From Planctomycetaceae bacterium (GTDB lineage: Bacteria > Planctomycetota > Planctomycetia > Planctomycetales > Planctomycetaceae), in NCBI GenBank assembly GCA_020426325.1, contig JAGQQG010000019.1, forward strand, positions 1 through 64,000: a DNA stretch of 64,000 bases, in the 5' to 3' direction. The notes beneath the pieces were generated by a model. That model had not been told where the DNA came from, ran no database searches, and saw only the letters and a program-made list of their open reading frames with translations. Positions 26,261 through 35,749 of the stretch are shown piece by piece (position 1 is the stretch's first letter; each line of letters opens with the position of its first letter). A program made the translations under genes and the position numbers.

Positions 26261-27281
26261 GCACGCTTGACATCGTCATCGGACCGTATGCTTGTTGACC
26301 GTTGATTGCTGCTCCGTAATTGGGGCCGGCTTCAAGGTACTGCACCTGCTGAATGGGGAATGCCGACGTTCCCTGCATCATCGGTTGAGCTGAACCAGGA
26401 AACTTGTCATCAACCGTCGATTGGGAAAAACTCCCTGCCTGCATGACCGGGTAGGGCGAAGCTTGGGACGCCATCATTTGCGGTGCCATCATCTGCTGAC
26501 TCAACATGGGTTGCGGCTGCTGATAAGGCTGCGGCTGATAGTAAGATGCCTGTTGAATAGGAGCGGGCATGGGCATTGCTGATTGAGAGTACATCGGTTG
26601 CTGCGGAGCATATGCGGCCAGCGATTGTGGCTGCGTCTGTGGAATCCCTGTCATCCCCGAAACTCGCGAGTTGACTTCCGCCTGAAATGGATTGAGAGCC
26701 AGGGATCGACGATACATCGCGTTGGCCTCCTGAGAACGTCCAGACTGTTGGTAAACATCACCCAGTTGAGCCAGGGCTCCCGCATGATTCGGTTTTTGTT
26801 GGAGTGCCATACGGAGTGATTGTTCTGCTCCGGCGAGATCACCTTGCTGTTTCTGCATCCAGGCCTGTTCGACGTGGGCATTCGGCTGATAGGGTTGCGT
26901 CGCAACCCACTCTTGAATGTGAGCCGCGGCGTCCTCTTCCCTGCCCTGTTGTTTCAACAAGGCGGCCATCTCATGGTGAGCAGGTTGGTGTCGGGGATCC
27001 AGAGTCAGGGCACGCTGATACATGCGTTCCGCCCCAATCAGATCACCCTGTTTTCTCATCGCAGATGCAACATTGAATGCGTAATTGGGATTCTCCGGCG
27101 AATCCATCATCGCCCGTTCGAACTCACGACGGGCTGCCGTGTAGTTCCCTTGAGCGTAGAATCCCTTCCCGGATTCGTTCATCACGTATCCGCTCGTCTG
27201 ATTGCAGCCGCTCTGCAGAAAGGATGTCCCCAGGACGAGGAGAGAGAGTCCAAAAACGGGAAGCTGATCGTGAACGCGCAT
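26241..27281 (-). CDS. TPR-repeat lipoprotein with Gln/Pro/Met-rich tail
   Basis: A 346-residue protein. A lipoprotein signal ends in the lipobox LQSGC near residue 24. At least four TPR units follow (GKGFYAQGNYTAARREFERA, PNYAFNVASAMRKQGDLIGA, HQPAHHEMAALLKQQGR, HAGALAQLGDVYQQSGR). After about residue 215 the chain becomes low-complexity, rich in Gln, Pro, Met and Tyr. AAGGA lies about 7 nt before ATG 27281; the upstream frame extension is discarded. It is likely an outer-membrane scaffold for protein-protein contacts. Confidence 0.85.
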   Translation of the reverse strand: MRVHDQLPVFGLSLLVLGTSFLQSGCNQTSGYVMNESGKGFYAQGNYTAARREFERAMMDSPENPNYAFNVASAMRKQGDLIGAERMYQRALTLDPRHQPAHHEMAALLKQQGREEDAAAHIQEWVATQPYQPNAHVEQAWMQKQQGDLAGAEQSLRMALQQKPNHAGALAQLGDVYQQSGRSQEANAMYRRSLALNPFQAEVNSRVSGMTGIPQTQPQSLAAYAPQQPMYSQSAMPMPAPIQQASYYQPQPYQQPQPMLSQQMMAPQMMASQASPYPVMQAGSFSQSTVDDKFPGSAQPMMQGTSAFPIQQVQYLEAGPNYGAAINGQQAYGPMTMSSVPIVTPF

Positions 27282-27464
27282 GAGTCCATTCCTTGCTGTG
27301 CCAAGGCCAGCATCGGCGAAGCACTCTTCACATCCTGTGAAGAGAATCCGGGAGGTTTTGATAGGGAGGGGTCGTCGAGAGGTGAAAGGATGGCGAACCC
27401 TAGCACCCGGCGAAAAATGCTGCAAGATCAAGATTTCGCCTGAAAAAAGGCGATCTCCGAACTC

Positions 27465-28658
27465 TCAGGAACGGTCGGAGATTTCTCTTTCTTGTCGGTG
27501 TCGTCGGATTCTGCGAAGGAAGCGTCGCTGAGGAACTCTCTGCCAGGTTGGATCGCGTCCGAGCCAACCTCGATACCAGAAAAAAATCAACAGACTGATG
27601 GCCGTTCCAAGCATCAACGTGAGCGAGAACGGATAACCATAGGCCCACTCCAACTCGGGCATGTTCCAGCGAGAGACCTTCGTGTCGAAATTCATGCCAT
27701 ACAGGGCCGCGACAAAATTCAACGGGATGAAAATCGTGGCTGTCACCGTCAGCACCTTCATGATGTCATTCTGCCGCATGCTGACTTGCGACAGGTTGAA
27801 GTCACGCAGGTCTGAGGCGATTTCACGACTTGTCTCAGTCAGGTCAATCAACTGCACGGAATGGTCATAACAGTCTCTCAGGTAGATGCGGGTCTCCGGC
27901 CTGATGCGTGGTGTTGACTCTCGCAGCAGGGCATTCACCATTTCCCGGTGTGGCCAGATGGCTTTGCGGAGAATGAAGAATTCACTTCTCATCCGGTGAA
28001 TACGGGCGATTACAGAGGAAGTGGGACGAGACAGCAGTTGGTCCTCAATGTCATTCAATTGATCGCCGTAGGATTCCAGTACAGGAAAGTAACCGTCAAT
28101 GATGGCGTCCAGAAGTGCGTACATGAGGTAGTCGGGACCGCGCTCACGAATGATCCCGATCTTCTCGCGGAGGCGTCGTCGAACGGGATCGAAGCAGTCC
28201 CCCGGCCGCTCCTGAAATGTGATCACAAAGTTATCCCCCACGATGAGACTGATCTGTTCGGTCTGCAGATGGTCCTCAAGCATGACCATGCGTGCCACAA
28301 TGAACAAATGGTCGTCATATTCCTCCATCTTGGCCCGCTGATGGACGTTCACGATATCTTCCTGAACCAGTCCATGCAGGTTAAACATTTCGCCCACTTT
28401 TCGGATCGTGCTCTCATCGCGGAGACCGTCGATGTCGACCCAAATCATACGATCGCTTTCGAGAAAGGGGGCCAGTTTGTCGACGTTGTCCACTTCATGT
28501 TCGCTGAAGTGATCAGCATCGTAGGACAGAACCTGAATTCTCGTTTCCGTAGCGTTGGGATCAGTAACGATTGTCCCAGGTTGCGATCCCGGCATGCTTC
28601 GGCGGTGAAACCGCGGGCGAAGATGACGCACGATTGTTGGGAATGGAAATGGTCGCAT
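27465..28658 (-). CDS. corA: CorA-family magnesium/cobalt channel
   Basis: A 397-residue inner-membrane channel. A cytoplasmic domain (residues 40-320) with LVQEDIVNVHQRAKMEEYDD and a long helical stalk leads to two C-terminal membrane helices (TVTATIFIPLNFVAALYGMNF and the segment after GYPFSLTLMLG) with the diagnostic GMN motif in YGMNF. The tail is very basic. The first 21 residues may not belong: ATG 28595 (MPGSQPG) is an alternative start. The gene lies in a co-directional minus-strand run. Confidence 0.92.
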   Translation of the reverse strand: MRPFPFPTIVRHLRPRFHRRSMPGSQPGTIVTDPNATETRIQVLSYDADHFSEHEVDNVDKLAPFLESDRMIWVDIDGLRDESTIRKVGEMFNLHGLVQEDIVNVHQRAKMEEYDDHLFIVARMVMLEDHLQTEQISLIVGDNFVITFQERPGDCFDPVRRRLREKIGIIRERGPDYLMYALLDAIIDGYFPVLESYGDQLNDIEDQLLSRPTSSVIARIHRMRSEFFILRKAIWPHREMVNALLRESTPRIRPETRIYLRDCYDHSVQLIDLTETSREIASDLRDFNLSQVSMRQNDIMKVLTVTATIFIPLNFVAALYGMNFDTKVSRWNMPELEWAYGYPFSLTLMLGTAISLLIFFWYRGWLGRDPTWQRVPQRRFLRRIRRHRQEREISDRS

Positions 28659-28713
28659 GCTTCAGGCCAATCGCTGTCGGAACAAAGTCAGCAGACGCAC
28701 TCCTTGATGCCGG

Positions 28714-30048
28714 TCAATGCTCAATACAGTAGACCCGCTTGTCGGTCCTGATGAGCAACTTGTTGCCGACAATCGCAGGTGTGGCCATCGACATATCCTC
28801 TTCAGCGAGATCGTTTGTCCCCAGAAGTTCAAACTCGGGACCTGCCTTGATCACAAACGTCGTTCCATATTCGTTCAGACAGTAGATCTTGCCGTCGGCA
28901 GCCCATGGGGAAGCGGTGAACGCTCGTCCTTTGGGCAAGCGTTGGATCTCGTACATCTTCTTCCCGGTTTTGGCGTCATAGCTGGCGAAGAATCCGCGAT
29001 CCAGCAGGACATACATCTGATCTCCGTAGACGAGCGTCGTCGGGTTGTAAGGAGCAGCCTGTTTCTGAGTCCAGACGATCGCATTGTTCGAAGTTTCCTC
29101 CTCATCAAGTGTGATGTCTCCACTCGCGCCGGGCTTCAACGCCCAGACCGGCTTTCGCTGGTCCATCACGTAGCCCGAACTGAGATACAGGAGTCCATGA
29201 GCTGCATAGGGTGTGGCAATCGTAATGCTGGAAGCCCCACCAAATTCGTACAGGAGATTGCCGTCGAGGTCATAGGCACGGGTCTTGCCGGAACCCGGTG
29301 TGATGATCTCAGTCCGCAGGTCATTCTCCCAGATGAATGGGGTGGCCCAGTTACTCTTCTCATCTCGTTCAATGCGCCAGACTTCATTTCCGGTCGCTTT
29401 GTCGAGCGCCAACAGCACCGACTGTTCGTCGTTGTCGTTCACGATGTACAAGCGATCTTCGTGCAGCACAGGAGAGGCAGCCGTTCCCCAGGAATAACGG
29501 GTCTCGACCGCTGGAAACTGATTCGACCAGACCTCATTCCCTTCGAGGTCAACGCAGAAGAACCCGACGTTGCCGAAGTATGCGTAAACGTGTTCCCCGT
29601 CAGTGACAGGGGTCTCCGACGCGTAACTGTTCTTGATGTGCAAGGGCTTCTCAGGCACTCCTTCATGGACCGTGTGTTCCCACATCTGTTCGCCATTCGA
29701 GAGAGAGAGGCAGAGCACCTTCCATTCATGGACGGTCGTCGGATTTTCATCCCGATTCCCCCCGAAGTAGAGTCCTTTTTTCGCCTCTTCCGTCACTCCG
29801 GTATTGATGCACGTCGTCAATAAGACTCGGTCCCCCCAGACAATGGGGGACGACCAGCCACGTCCGGGGACCTCGGCCTTCCACCGCACGTTCTCCGTCG
29901 TGCTCCAGCTGTTGGGCAGGTTGGCACCATCTGCGACCCCGCGAGCACCCGGACCGCGAAACTGCGGCCAGTTCTCGGCACCAAGGAGCGATCGACCTGC
30001 GACCACGATCAGCAGGAGACATACGACTCGCAAAGAAATCTGCATCAT
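28714..30048 (-). CDS. Secreted PQQ-like beta-propeller (BamB-like) protein
   Basis: A 444-residue protein. A signal peptide (ISLRVVCLLLIVVAGRSLLG) is followed by NWPQFRGPGARGVA, a hallmark of planctomycete PQQ-like propellers, and repeated blades (RVLLTTC, LALDKATGNEVWRI, YDAKTGKKMYEI). The propeller presumably binds a partner or ligand in the periplasm; no dehydrogenase active site is visible. ATG 30048, preceded by AAGGG, is chosen over the frame opening at 30195. It follows the ceramidase-like gene by 70 nt. Confidence 0.88.
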   Translation of the reverse strand: MMQISLRVVCLLLIVVAGRSLLGAENWPQFRGPGARGVADGANLPNSWSTTENVRWKAEVPGRGWSSPIVWGDRVLLTTCINTGVTEEAKKGLYFGGNRDENPTTVHEWKVLCLSLSNGEQMWEHTVHEGVPEKPLHIKNSYASETPVTDGEHVYAYFGNVGFFCVDLEGNEVWSNQFPAVETRYSWGTAASPVLHEDRLYIVNDNDEQSVLLALDKATGNEVWRIERDEKSNWATPFIWENDLRTEIITPGSGKTRAYDLDGNLLYEFGGASSITIATPYAAHGLLYLSSGYVMDQRKPVWALKPGASGDITLDEEETSNNAIVWTQKQAAPYNPTTLVYGDQMYVLLDRGFFASYDAKTGKKMYEIQRLPKGRAFTASPWAADGKIYCLNEYGTTFVIKAGPEFELLGTNDLAEEDMSMATPAIVGNKLLIRTDKRVYCIEH

Positions 30049-30118
30049 CCCTTCGCCCTTCAGAGGAAACAAAATCATCGTCAAGCCGAAGACAGAGTAG
30101 ATGTTCAGCGGGAGGCGA

Positions 30119-31513
30119 TCAATTGTTTGACGAACTCTGAGCGGATTTCTGACTCTCCACGAGTTCGTGCACCGTGCTGACGATGTGCTCCTCAACGTTC
30201 GAGGACCAGACGGTCGGCAGGCCGTAATAGATCATGGCAGTTGCCCCTTCATATCCGCCCTCGGTGAGCACTCGCTTGGACGGAATATAAGCCATCACGT
30301 CATTCGCATAGCCAGCGATCCAGGTGCGATTGCTTTCCAACTCCTGCTTGAGCCGGATCGAGAAGTCAACAACGACTTCACCACCGAGGATGACGAACTT
30401 GATATCTTTGCCGATCCCCCACACCTGAACCGGGTAGGGATAGGACGCGGCCAATCCGCCGTCTTGTTCCCACTTGTCGAGCAGCATGGTCGCACGACTG
30501 GCAATAAATCGGTTGTCGGATTGGGCGTCAAGTTGCAACTGCTCCTGTGTCGGCAGATCGTCGAAGGCCAGGTCGATCTCGGCACAAGAGGTCAGGAGTC
30601 GTCCCTGGACAGGAGTCATCTCCTGAGTAAGAACTTCATCGATGCCGTCTGCGGTTTGTCGTCCGTAGTCTTCGCCCAACTCGACGGTTCGTCGGGGCAG
30701 AGGATTCTGATCGGCGCCGCATCCAGCCCAGAACATCGCAACCGTGCCCGGATGTCGACGTTCGATCTCGAGTTGAGCGAAGCCCGGCCAGTCTCCGGAC
30801 CATTGGTAGAAGCTCAGCACGGTTGCATGGCAGGCATATCCAAACACGACGGCATCCAGATTTCCGTCCGCATCCCGAACCGTGAGCACCGGTAACTCGT
30901 GGTCCACCGGTCCCTTCAACTCTCCTGCCTCTCGCAACTGGGGGACATCTGCCTCTCGATTGTTGCGTCGATTCACGGCAAACGTGGCATGCCCCAGACC
31001 TTGCTTCAGCTCAACCGGTTTGATGTTCTCAACAGCTTGTCCAACAACATCGACAATCTGATCCTTCAATCGTTCGGTGTAGGACTTCACCTTCGAGCGT
31101 TCATCGTCTCCGAAGAAGTACATGGAGGAGAGATTCTCGCCGACGACCGGACCCGTATGTGTGTGCGACGTCGCCAGAGCAATCTGGTCACGAGTGAGCT
31201 GAAACTTTGTCTGTAACCGCTGGCATACGTCGACGGAGGTTGGTCGATCGATGCCGACAAGGTCCAGCGTCACCAGCACGGCACGATGACCTGCCGGATC
31301 TTCAAACACGAGGGCTTTTGCCCAGAGATCGTGCAATTTGCCTTCGGAGGCGTGGTCGCGACTTCCGTATCCGGACATCCACATGTTCTGTTCAGGTGTG
31401 ATCACGACTTTCGCCACCCCTGCCCGCCAGCCCTCTCCAGCCAGACAGGATGGTTGCCCGACAAAACCGGCAGCCACGAAGGCTGCCGCAAACCACGCCC
31501 ACACTTGATTCAT
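30119..31513 (-). CDS. Neutral/alkaline non-lysosomal ceramidase-type protein, secreted
   Basis: A 464-residue protein with a signal peptide (WAWFAAAFVAAGFVGQPSCLAG). Family features are GVAKVVITPEQNMWMSGYG, the metal-binding SHTHTGP near 120, YACHAT near 232, and WAGCGADQNPLPR where ceramidases carry the GDxSPN nucleophile block. The canonical Ser is not obvious, so hydrolysis of ceramide itself is not certain; planctomycetes carry many such paralogues. GAGGAG precedes ATG 31513. DUF1598 ends 41 nt upstream and the propeller gene follows, suggesting one transcript. Confidence 0.85.
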   Translation of the reverse strand: MNQVWAWFAAAFVAAGFVGQPSCLAGEGWRAGVAKVVITPEQNMWMSGYGSRDHASEGKLHDLWAKALVFEDPAGHRAVLVTLDLVGIDRPTSVDVCQRLQTKFQLTRDQIALATSHTHTGPVVGENLSSMYFFGDDERSKVKSYTERLKDQIVDVVGQAVENIKPVELKQGLGHATFAVNRRNNREADVPQLREAGELKGPVDHELPVLTVRDADGNLDAVVFGYACHATVLSFYQWSGDWPGFAQLEIERRHPGTVAMFWAGCGADQNPLPRRTVELGEDYGRQTADGIDEVLTQEMTPVQGRLLTSCAEIDLAFDDLPTQEQLQLDAQSDNRFIASRATMLLDKWEQDGGLAASYPYPVQVWGIGKDIKFVILGGEVVVDFSIRLKQELESNRTWIAGYANDVMAYIPSKRVLTEGGYEGATAMIYYGLPTVWSSNVEEHIVSTVHELVESQKSAQSSSNN

Positions 31514-31554
31514 CACTTGCTCCTCAGAATTCGAGTCATGTGGCTTCCCGGCGA

Positions 31555-32976
31555 CTAATCCCACCACCAGTTGTCAGTTCCAGCAGGCTTGCGATCAATG
31601 CCCTCTCGCCGCAGTCCATTCAGCCGCGTACCTTGAGCCTCGTCCGACTGGATCTCCCTCAAGAGCTGCCTTGGCTCAATCGTCACTCCACCGATGAGAC
31701 CGAGCACGAGTCCCTGCCCGGCCTGCCGGAAGGTCGAAGCCGACTCAACCTGTCGCGGAACCAGGTATCGCGAGATCAGATCCGTGTCAGCATCGACAAA
31801 GCCCGCCATGTCCCAGCCGATTCTCTGCGGAATTCGCTCTCTCTGCAACAACGTTGCGATGACCGTCAGATCGAACAGATTTTGCAACTCTGCGAACACC
31901 GGCGAGCGGGCTGCCAGCTCTGGAAACTTTTCTGTGAACATCCTGGCAAACAGCTGTGTGCTGGCACGCGTTGTCGCTGCATTCGAGCGCTCGCCGCTCG
32001 CGTTGGAGATCTCATCCTGGGCGAGCAGTTGCACCCGTTGACCGGCGAGATGAAAGGCGGTCCGATCACTCGTTGTCGACAACTTCTCGTAATAAGGGGT
32101 GAACCACCAGCGTTGGATGCTGTTACCGTTCGGTTTCAGAAGAGACAGATGACTTCGCAATCCGCGCACTCCTGATGGATCGACCCCGAGTGCGATCCGT
32201 TTCATTCGAAAATCGGCTTCGACCAGCGCCAGTGCAAAGTGAGTATCGGGGGGCACCCCGAAGACAGAGACATTCTGCAAGCCAAGGAGACGCCCCATTT
32301 CCTGATATCGACGTGATGCCCCCCCGGAGGAGGTGGGCGAGCTGTTCTGTTGAAGAAACTGCTGCATCCGCGCGAGCCGCTCCGGCTCCGGGTCGATGGA
32401 ACAACCGATGGTCGAGGAGCCATTGATCGACGCCTGCAACGCGACGATCAAGTCGTCGATCCGAAGCGGCGGACGCCCGGACGACAACCCCAGCATCCTC
32501 CCCGACGCGTCCGGGGAGAATCCTTCAGCAGGTCCGGCAATAACCAGATCCGAGCCTTCCGGATCAACGAACAGATATTCGATCTGTTGCAATCCCGCGA
32601 GATAGCGAACCTCTTCACCGAGAGATTCTGCATCGGTAAGTCCCTTGGCACAGGCATGCTCCAGCCGCACCAGCGACACATACCTTCGATCAGAATAGGT
32701 GGTGATGTCCGAGTTCAGGTGCTTTGCAAGAAAGGCATCGCTCGCCTCTTTCCGCAACTTTGCAGAAACCGATTGAGATTCGAGGGACCGGACGACACCT
32801 TCTGCATCGATCAGAATGCCGCCCGCCTGGTTCGCTGCACCAGCCCCTCCGCCCCCTTGATTCCCACCTTGGTTTCCGGCATTAAACTGGGCCTGCGCAG
32901 TCGCAGCCACCAGACTTGCGGTAAGCAACATCAGGATGCGAATCACAGCACGGAGCCACCGGGATGAGCAGCACAT
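31555..32976 (-). CDS. DUF1598 family secreted protein
   Basis: A 473-residue protein with a signal peptide (IRILMLLTASLVAATAQAQ), a Gly/Asn/Gln-rich linker (about 32-50) and a long domain with YVSLVRLEHACAKG, YLFVDPEGSDLVIAGPAEG and HFALALVEADFRMKRIALG, which I recognise as the planctomycete DUF1598 type. No enzymatic motif is seen. GGAGAGG lies directly upstream of ATG 32976. Its role is unknown, probably periplasmic. Confidence 0.8.
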   Translation of the reverse strand: MCCSSRWLRAVIRILMLLTASLVAATAQAQFNAGNQGGNQGGGGAGAANQAGGILIDAEGVVRSLESQSVSAKLRKEASDAFLAKHLNSDITTYSDRRYVSLVRLEHACAKGLTDAESLGEEVRYLAGLQQIEYLFVDPEGSDLVIAGPAEGFSPDASGRMLGLSSGRPPLRIDDLIVALQASINGSSTIGCSIDPEPERLARMQQFLQQNSSPTSSGGASRRYQEMGRLLGLQNVSVFGVPPDTHFALALVEADFRMKRIALGVDPSGVRGLRSHLSLLKPNGNSIQRWWFTPYYEKLSTTSDRTAFHLAGQRVQLLAQDEISNASGERSNAATTRASTQLFARMFTEKFPELAARSPVFAELQNLFDLTVIATLLQRERIPQRIGWDMAGFVDADTDLISRYLVPRQVESASTFRQAGQGLVLGLIGGVTIEPRQLLREIQSDEAQGTRLNGLRREGIDRKPAGTDNWWWD

Positions 32977-33055
32977 GGGCCTCTCCTTCTCTGGTCCGCA
33001 TCGTTTTTGAAGTCAGAGCTGCATCGCTGCCATTTGATTGCATAATTGGGCAATC

Positions 33056-34291
33056 TTAGAGCAACACGCGATGCATCTCCTCGACAGTTGTCACTCCGGC
33101 CAGGACTTTCTTAACGGCTGACTGCTCCAACGACTGAAGTCCGTGCTGGACGGCCAGATTGGTCAGCTCTTTACTGGAGTGACCATCGAGGATCGCCTGA
33201 CGGATTTCGTCATCAATCGTCAGCACTTCGAAAATGCCCGTTCGTCCGGAATAACCCGTGCCGAAATTGTCCGCATGCGGGACCCCGCGGACAAGCTCCA
33301 TATCGCCACACTCATCCGGATTCAATCCAAGAATCTTGAGCGTGGCCGCATCGGGTTGATAGGTCTCCCGGTGTTTCGAACAGACCATTCGCAAGAGTCG
33401 CTGAGCGATGATGCAGCTGATGCTGTCTGCAATAAACATCGACGGGACGCCAAACTCGCGAAAGACGTCGATAGTTGACCCCGTATCATGTGCATGCAGC
33501 GTGCTCAGCACCTGAATTCCGGTGAGAGCGGCTCGCGCCGCGATATGGGCCGTCTCCGAGTCGCGGATTTCGCCGACCATGATGACGTTGGGGTCCTGAC
33601 GCAGACAACCGCGAAGGGCCTCCACGAAGCCGAACTGGATCTTGTTGTCGGTCTGAATCTGCACGGCGCGTTCGATTCTCCGTTCGACCGGGTCTTCGAT
33701 TGTGACCACACTTTTTCCGGGGATGTTGAGCCGGTTGAGAAAGCTGTAGGTCGTCGTGCTCTTACCGGCACCGACAGGCCCGACGCTGAGGACCATACCA
33801 TGTGGAATGCGAATCGCATGCTCCACGCTGGCCAACTGGTTTTCCTCAAACCCCAGTTCTTCGATGCCGCTGTAGGATTCGCTGGCCGGCATGAGTCGCA
33901 ACACGACTCTTTCACCATGCAGAGTCGGACCGCTGCCGACGCGGATGTCACGCTGACTCCGCAGTGCTGAGTTCGAGATATGTCCGTCCTGCATAAAGCG
34001 GCGCTCGGTGATATCCATTCCCCCCAGCAACTTCAGACGTGAGATCACCTGGGGAGCGATCGAGGAGTTCATGGACAGGACATTGTGTAGAATGCCGTCC
34101 ACGCGCAATCGGACGACGAGTCCTTCCGGATTCGGGTCGAAGTGGATGTCCGTTGCAGCGACTTCGAACGCTCGCTCCAGAAGCAAATCGACCAGTGGGA
34201 CAGGTCCTACGACATCAGCCAGTTCCTTCAATTCCTCCTGAAGTGCACGGTGTCGCGAGTGGGTATCAGAGGATGGGGTCGTTTCTGACAT
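33056..34291 (-). CDS. Type II secretion/type IV pilus ATPase-like protein (GspE/PilB family), N-terminally short
   Basis: A 411-residue cytoplasmic ATPase. Walker [10 protein letters not shown] (about 170), Asp box TIEDPVE, Walker [10 protein letters not shown] (about 240), and His box STLHAHDT (about 266) are intact, and the N2-like part ([21 protein letters not shown]) is present. The N1 domain of GspE/PilB is absent. The Zn tetra-Cys module is degenerate: VCSKH and [10 protein letters not shown] replace the two CxxC pairs. No pilC-, pilT- or pilin-like gene adjoins. It follows a STAS membrane protein gene by 127 nt. It may energise an unrecognised assembly system. Confidence 0.88.
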   Translation of the reverse strand: MSETTPSSDTHSRHRALQEELKELADVVGPVPLVDLLLERAFEVAATDIHFDPNPEGLVVRLRVDGILHNVLSMNSSIAPQVISRLKLLGGMDITERRFMQDGHISNSALRSQRDIRVGSGPTLHGERVVLRLMPASESYSGIEELGFEENQLASVEHAIRIPHGMVLSVGPVGAGKSTTTYSFLNRLNIPGKSVVTIEDPVERRIERAVQIQTDNKIQFGFVEALRGCLRQDPNVIMVGEIRDSETAHIAARAALTGIQVLSTLHAHDTGSTIDVFREFGVPSMFIADSISCIIAQRLLRMVCSKHRETYQPDAATLKILGLNPDECGDMELVRGVPHADNFGTGYSGRTGIFEVLTIDDEIRQAILDGHSSKELTNLAVQHGLQSLEQSAVKKVLAGVTTVEEMHRVLL

Positions 34292-34418
34292 AACTCTCTC
34301 CACGTTTGTAAGAGCAAGGATTTCAAGATTGTTCGAGTTCCGTCTCGGATGAAGTGTCTCACGAATGTCGAAAGGTGAGATTCGACGCAAGCGAATCTGA
34401 TCGAACTCACCGCAATGA

Positions 34419-35039
34419 CTATCGCTGAACAAATCCGAAAACAGCGATTGCAGCACTGGCCAGGACGACGCCGAGTCCCCAGAACCGAGTGGAGTCTGTC
34501 GACTTGACCAGGTTGACCAAGCCCAGGACGAAACCAACGCCGGCTCCGCCAAACAGCAATCCCTTCGCGACATTCGGGTCAACCTTGCCCATCACCATGA
34601 GCACAGCTCCAACCACGGCGACCAGAACAGCGCCGATTCCCACAAATGACAAGGTTTTCCCACCACCCCCAGCTGCTACGCCCAACTCCTTCAGGCCGTC
34701 CTCTCGGTTTTCCACGATCGGCCAGACTTTCGTCAGTCCGGCGAGGGAAATGACTTCGCGAACAACCTCGTTATTGCAGACAACGACGATCCGTCCGTTG
34801 TTGGTTTGCACGTTTTTCCAACAGCGAACGATCATGGCGACCATTGAACTCCCCATGTAGTTCAGCGGAGTCAGGTCAACGAGGACAGCTGGAGACTTCA
34901 CGCCGTTCAGCCGTCCCATAATATCGGTCCCTGCCTGCTCAATCTCAGACCATTGAGCGTTATTCATGGCGGGTAACAAGGTGACGGCCGAATAGTCCCC
35001 AAACTGGTCGATATGGTAGTTCGTATCTGACGCGGTCAC
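34419..35039 (-). CDS. STAS-domain protein with C-terminal membrane helices
   Basis: A 206-residue protein. Residues 1-100 form a STAS (anti-anti-sigma-like) domain: [20 protein letters not shown] carries the Ser-Ser position phosphorylated in SpoIIAA-type proteins, and [21 protein letters not shown] is the second half. After a Gly-rich hinge (AAGGGGK) come three hydrophobic segments up to the C-terminus. GAGGAG lies 8 nt before GTG 35039, which is better placed than TTG 35045. A membrane-tethered STAS domain suggests signalling at the membrane, perhaps to the ATPase encoded next. Confidence 0.85.
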   Translation of the reverse strand: MTASDTNYHIDQFGDYSAVTLLPAMNNAQWSEIEQAGTDIMGRLNGVKSPAVLVDLTPLNYMGSSMVAMIVRCWKNVQTNNGRIVVVCNNEVVREVISLAGLTKVWPIVENREDGLKELGVAAGGGGKTLSFVGIGAVLVAVVGAVLMVMGKVDPNVAKGLLFGGAGVGFVLGLVNLVKSTDSTRFWGLGVVLASAAIAVFGFVQR

Positions 35040-35749
35040 AGCCAAGTCTCCTCAAGCAGGATTGAAGCACGAGAAATACGGAAATGAAAAAGACACGAAG
35101 TCGGTGTCCTCCGAATCGATGACCATCCGATCGAACGATCCGCCACAGCAGCCCGCTGCTCGACGGCCAGGAATCTGTTGTTGGTGTTGAGGGAGTATTG
35201 CCACCCATCAACGGCAATGGATATGAGGTGACAATGTAACGCAAACCAAGTGTCAACAACAGTAAGCGGCGAAAAAACATTCGCGAACCGACCCACTTCT
35301 TCCTCCTCTGGCCCCAAAGCCCTGGCCTTGACTGCGTTCGAAGGTTTCGGTCATCGCAGGTGCCAATCTATTGCGGCAAACTGAAATGACGGTTTTAATC
35401 CGCATGATCCGTTTGAGTGAAACAAACGTTGCAGTCCGGAACCTTGACGGATTGAATCTCGAACAGAACCCCAATCGGGACTCGGTCATGGCGTAACGTC
35501 TTGGAGGTGCCGACAATTCAATATGCACATCGCCTCACCTGCGCGCGATGGTTCGGATGAAGGGGACCGGTCGGAGGAAAAGTACAGACTTACCTCAACC
35601 GGCAATTGACACCCGTTTTTCTTCACCCGTATCATTGATGCAACTGGTTGTGGTGATCGCAGATTCGACGATGTTGGTCGACTGAAATACCGGACGGCTG
35701 GCATCTCTCTCCATGCGAGGAGAGGTCGTAACCCTCTCGACAGGTTGTG
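35040..35749. other. Long divergent intergenic region, about 710 bp
   Basis: It separates the STAS gene (minus) from the coiled-coil trio (plus). Only one convincing signal is seen, the promoter at 35606-35635. Short frames here lack ribosome binding sites and family resemblance. The length is unusual for this dense region and may hold regulatory sites or an untranslated RNA. Confidence 0.5.
35606..35635 (+). promoter_or_regulatory. Sigma-70-type promoter for the coiled-coil trio
   Basis: TTGACA at 35606-35611 and TATCAT at 35630-35635 are separated by 18 bp. A transcript from here would have a leader of about 105 nt before ATG 35750. The match is by eye to the consensus only. Confidence 0.5.

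Noticed and set aside
28717..29823. Plus-strand ORF of 368 codons
   Set aside because: Shadow of the PQQ-propeller gene.
35253..35704. Minus-strand ORFs in the 710-bp spacer
   Set aside because: No ribosome binding site, no signal or membrane pattern, atypical composition.
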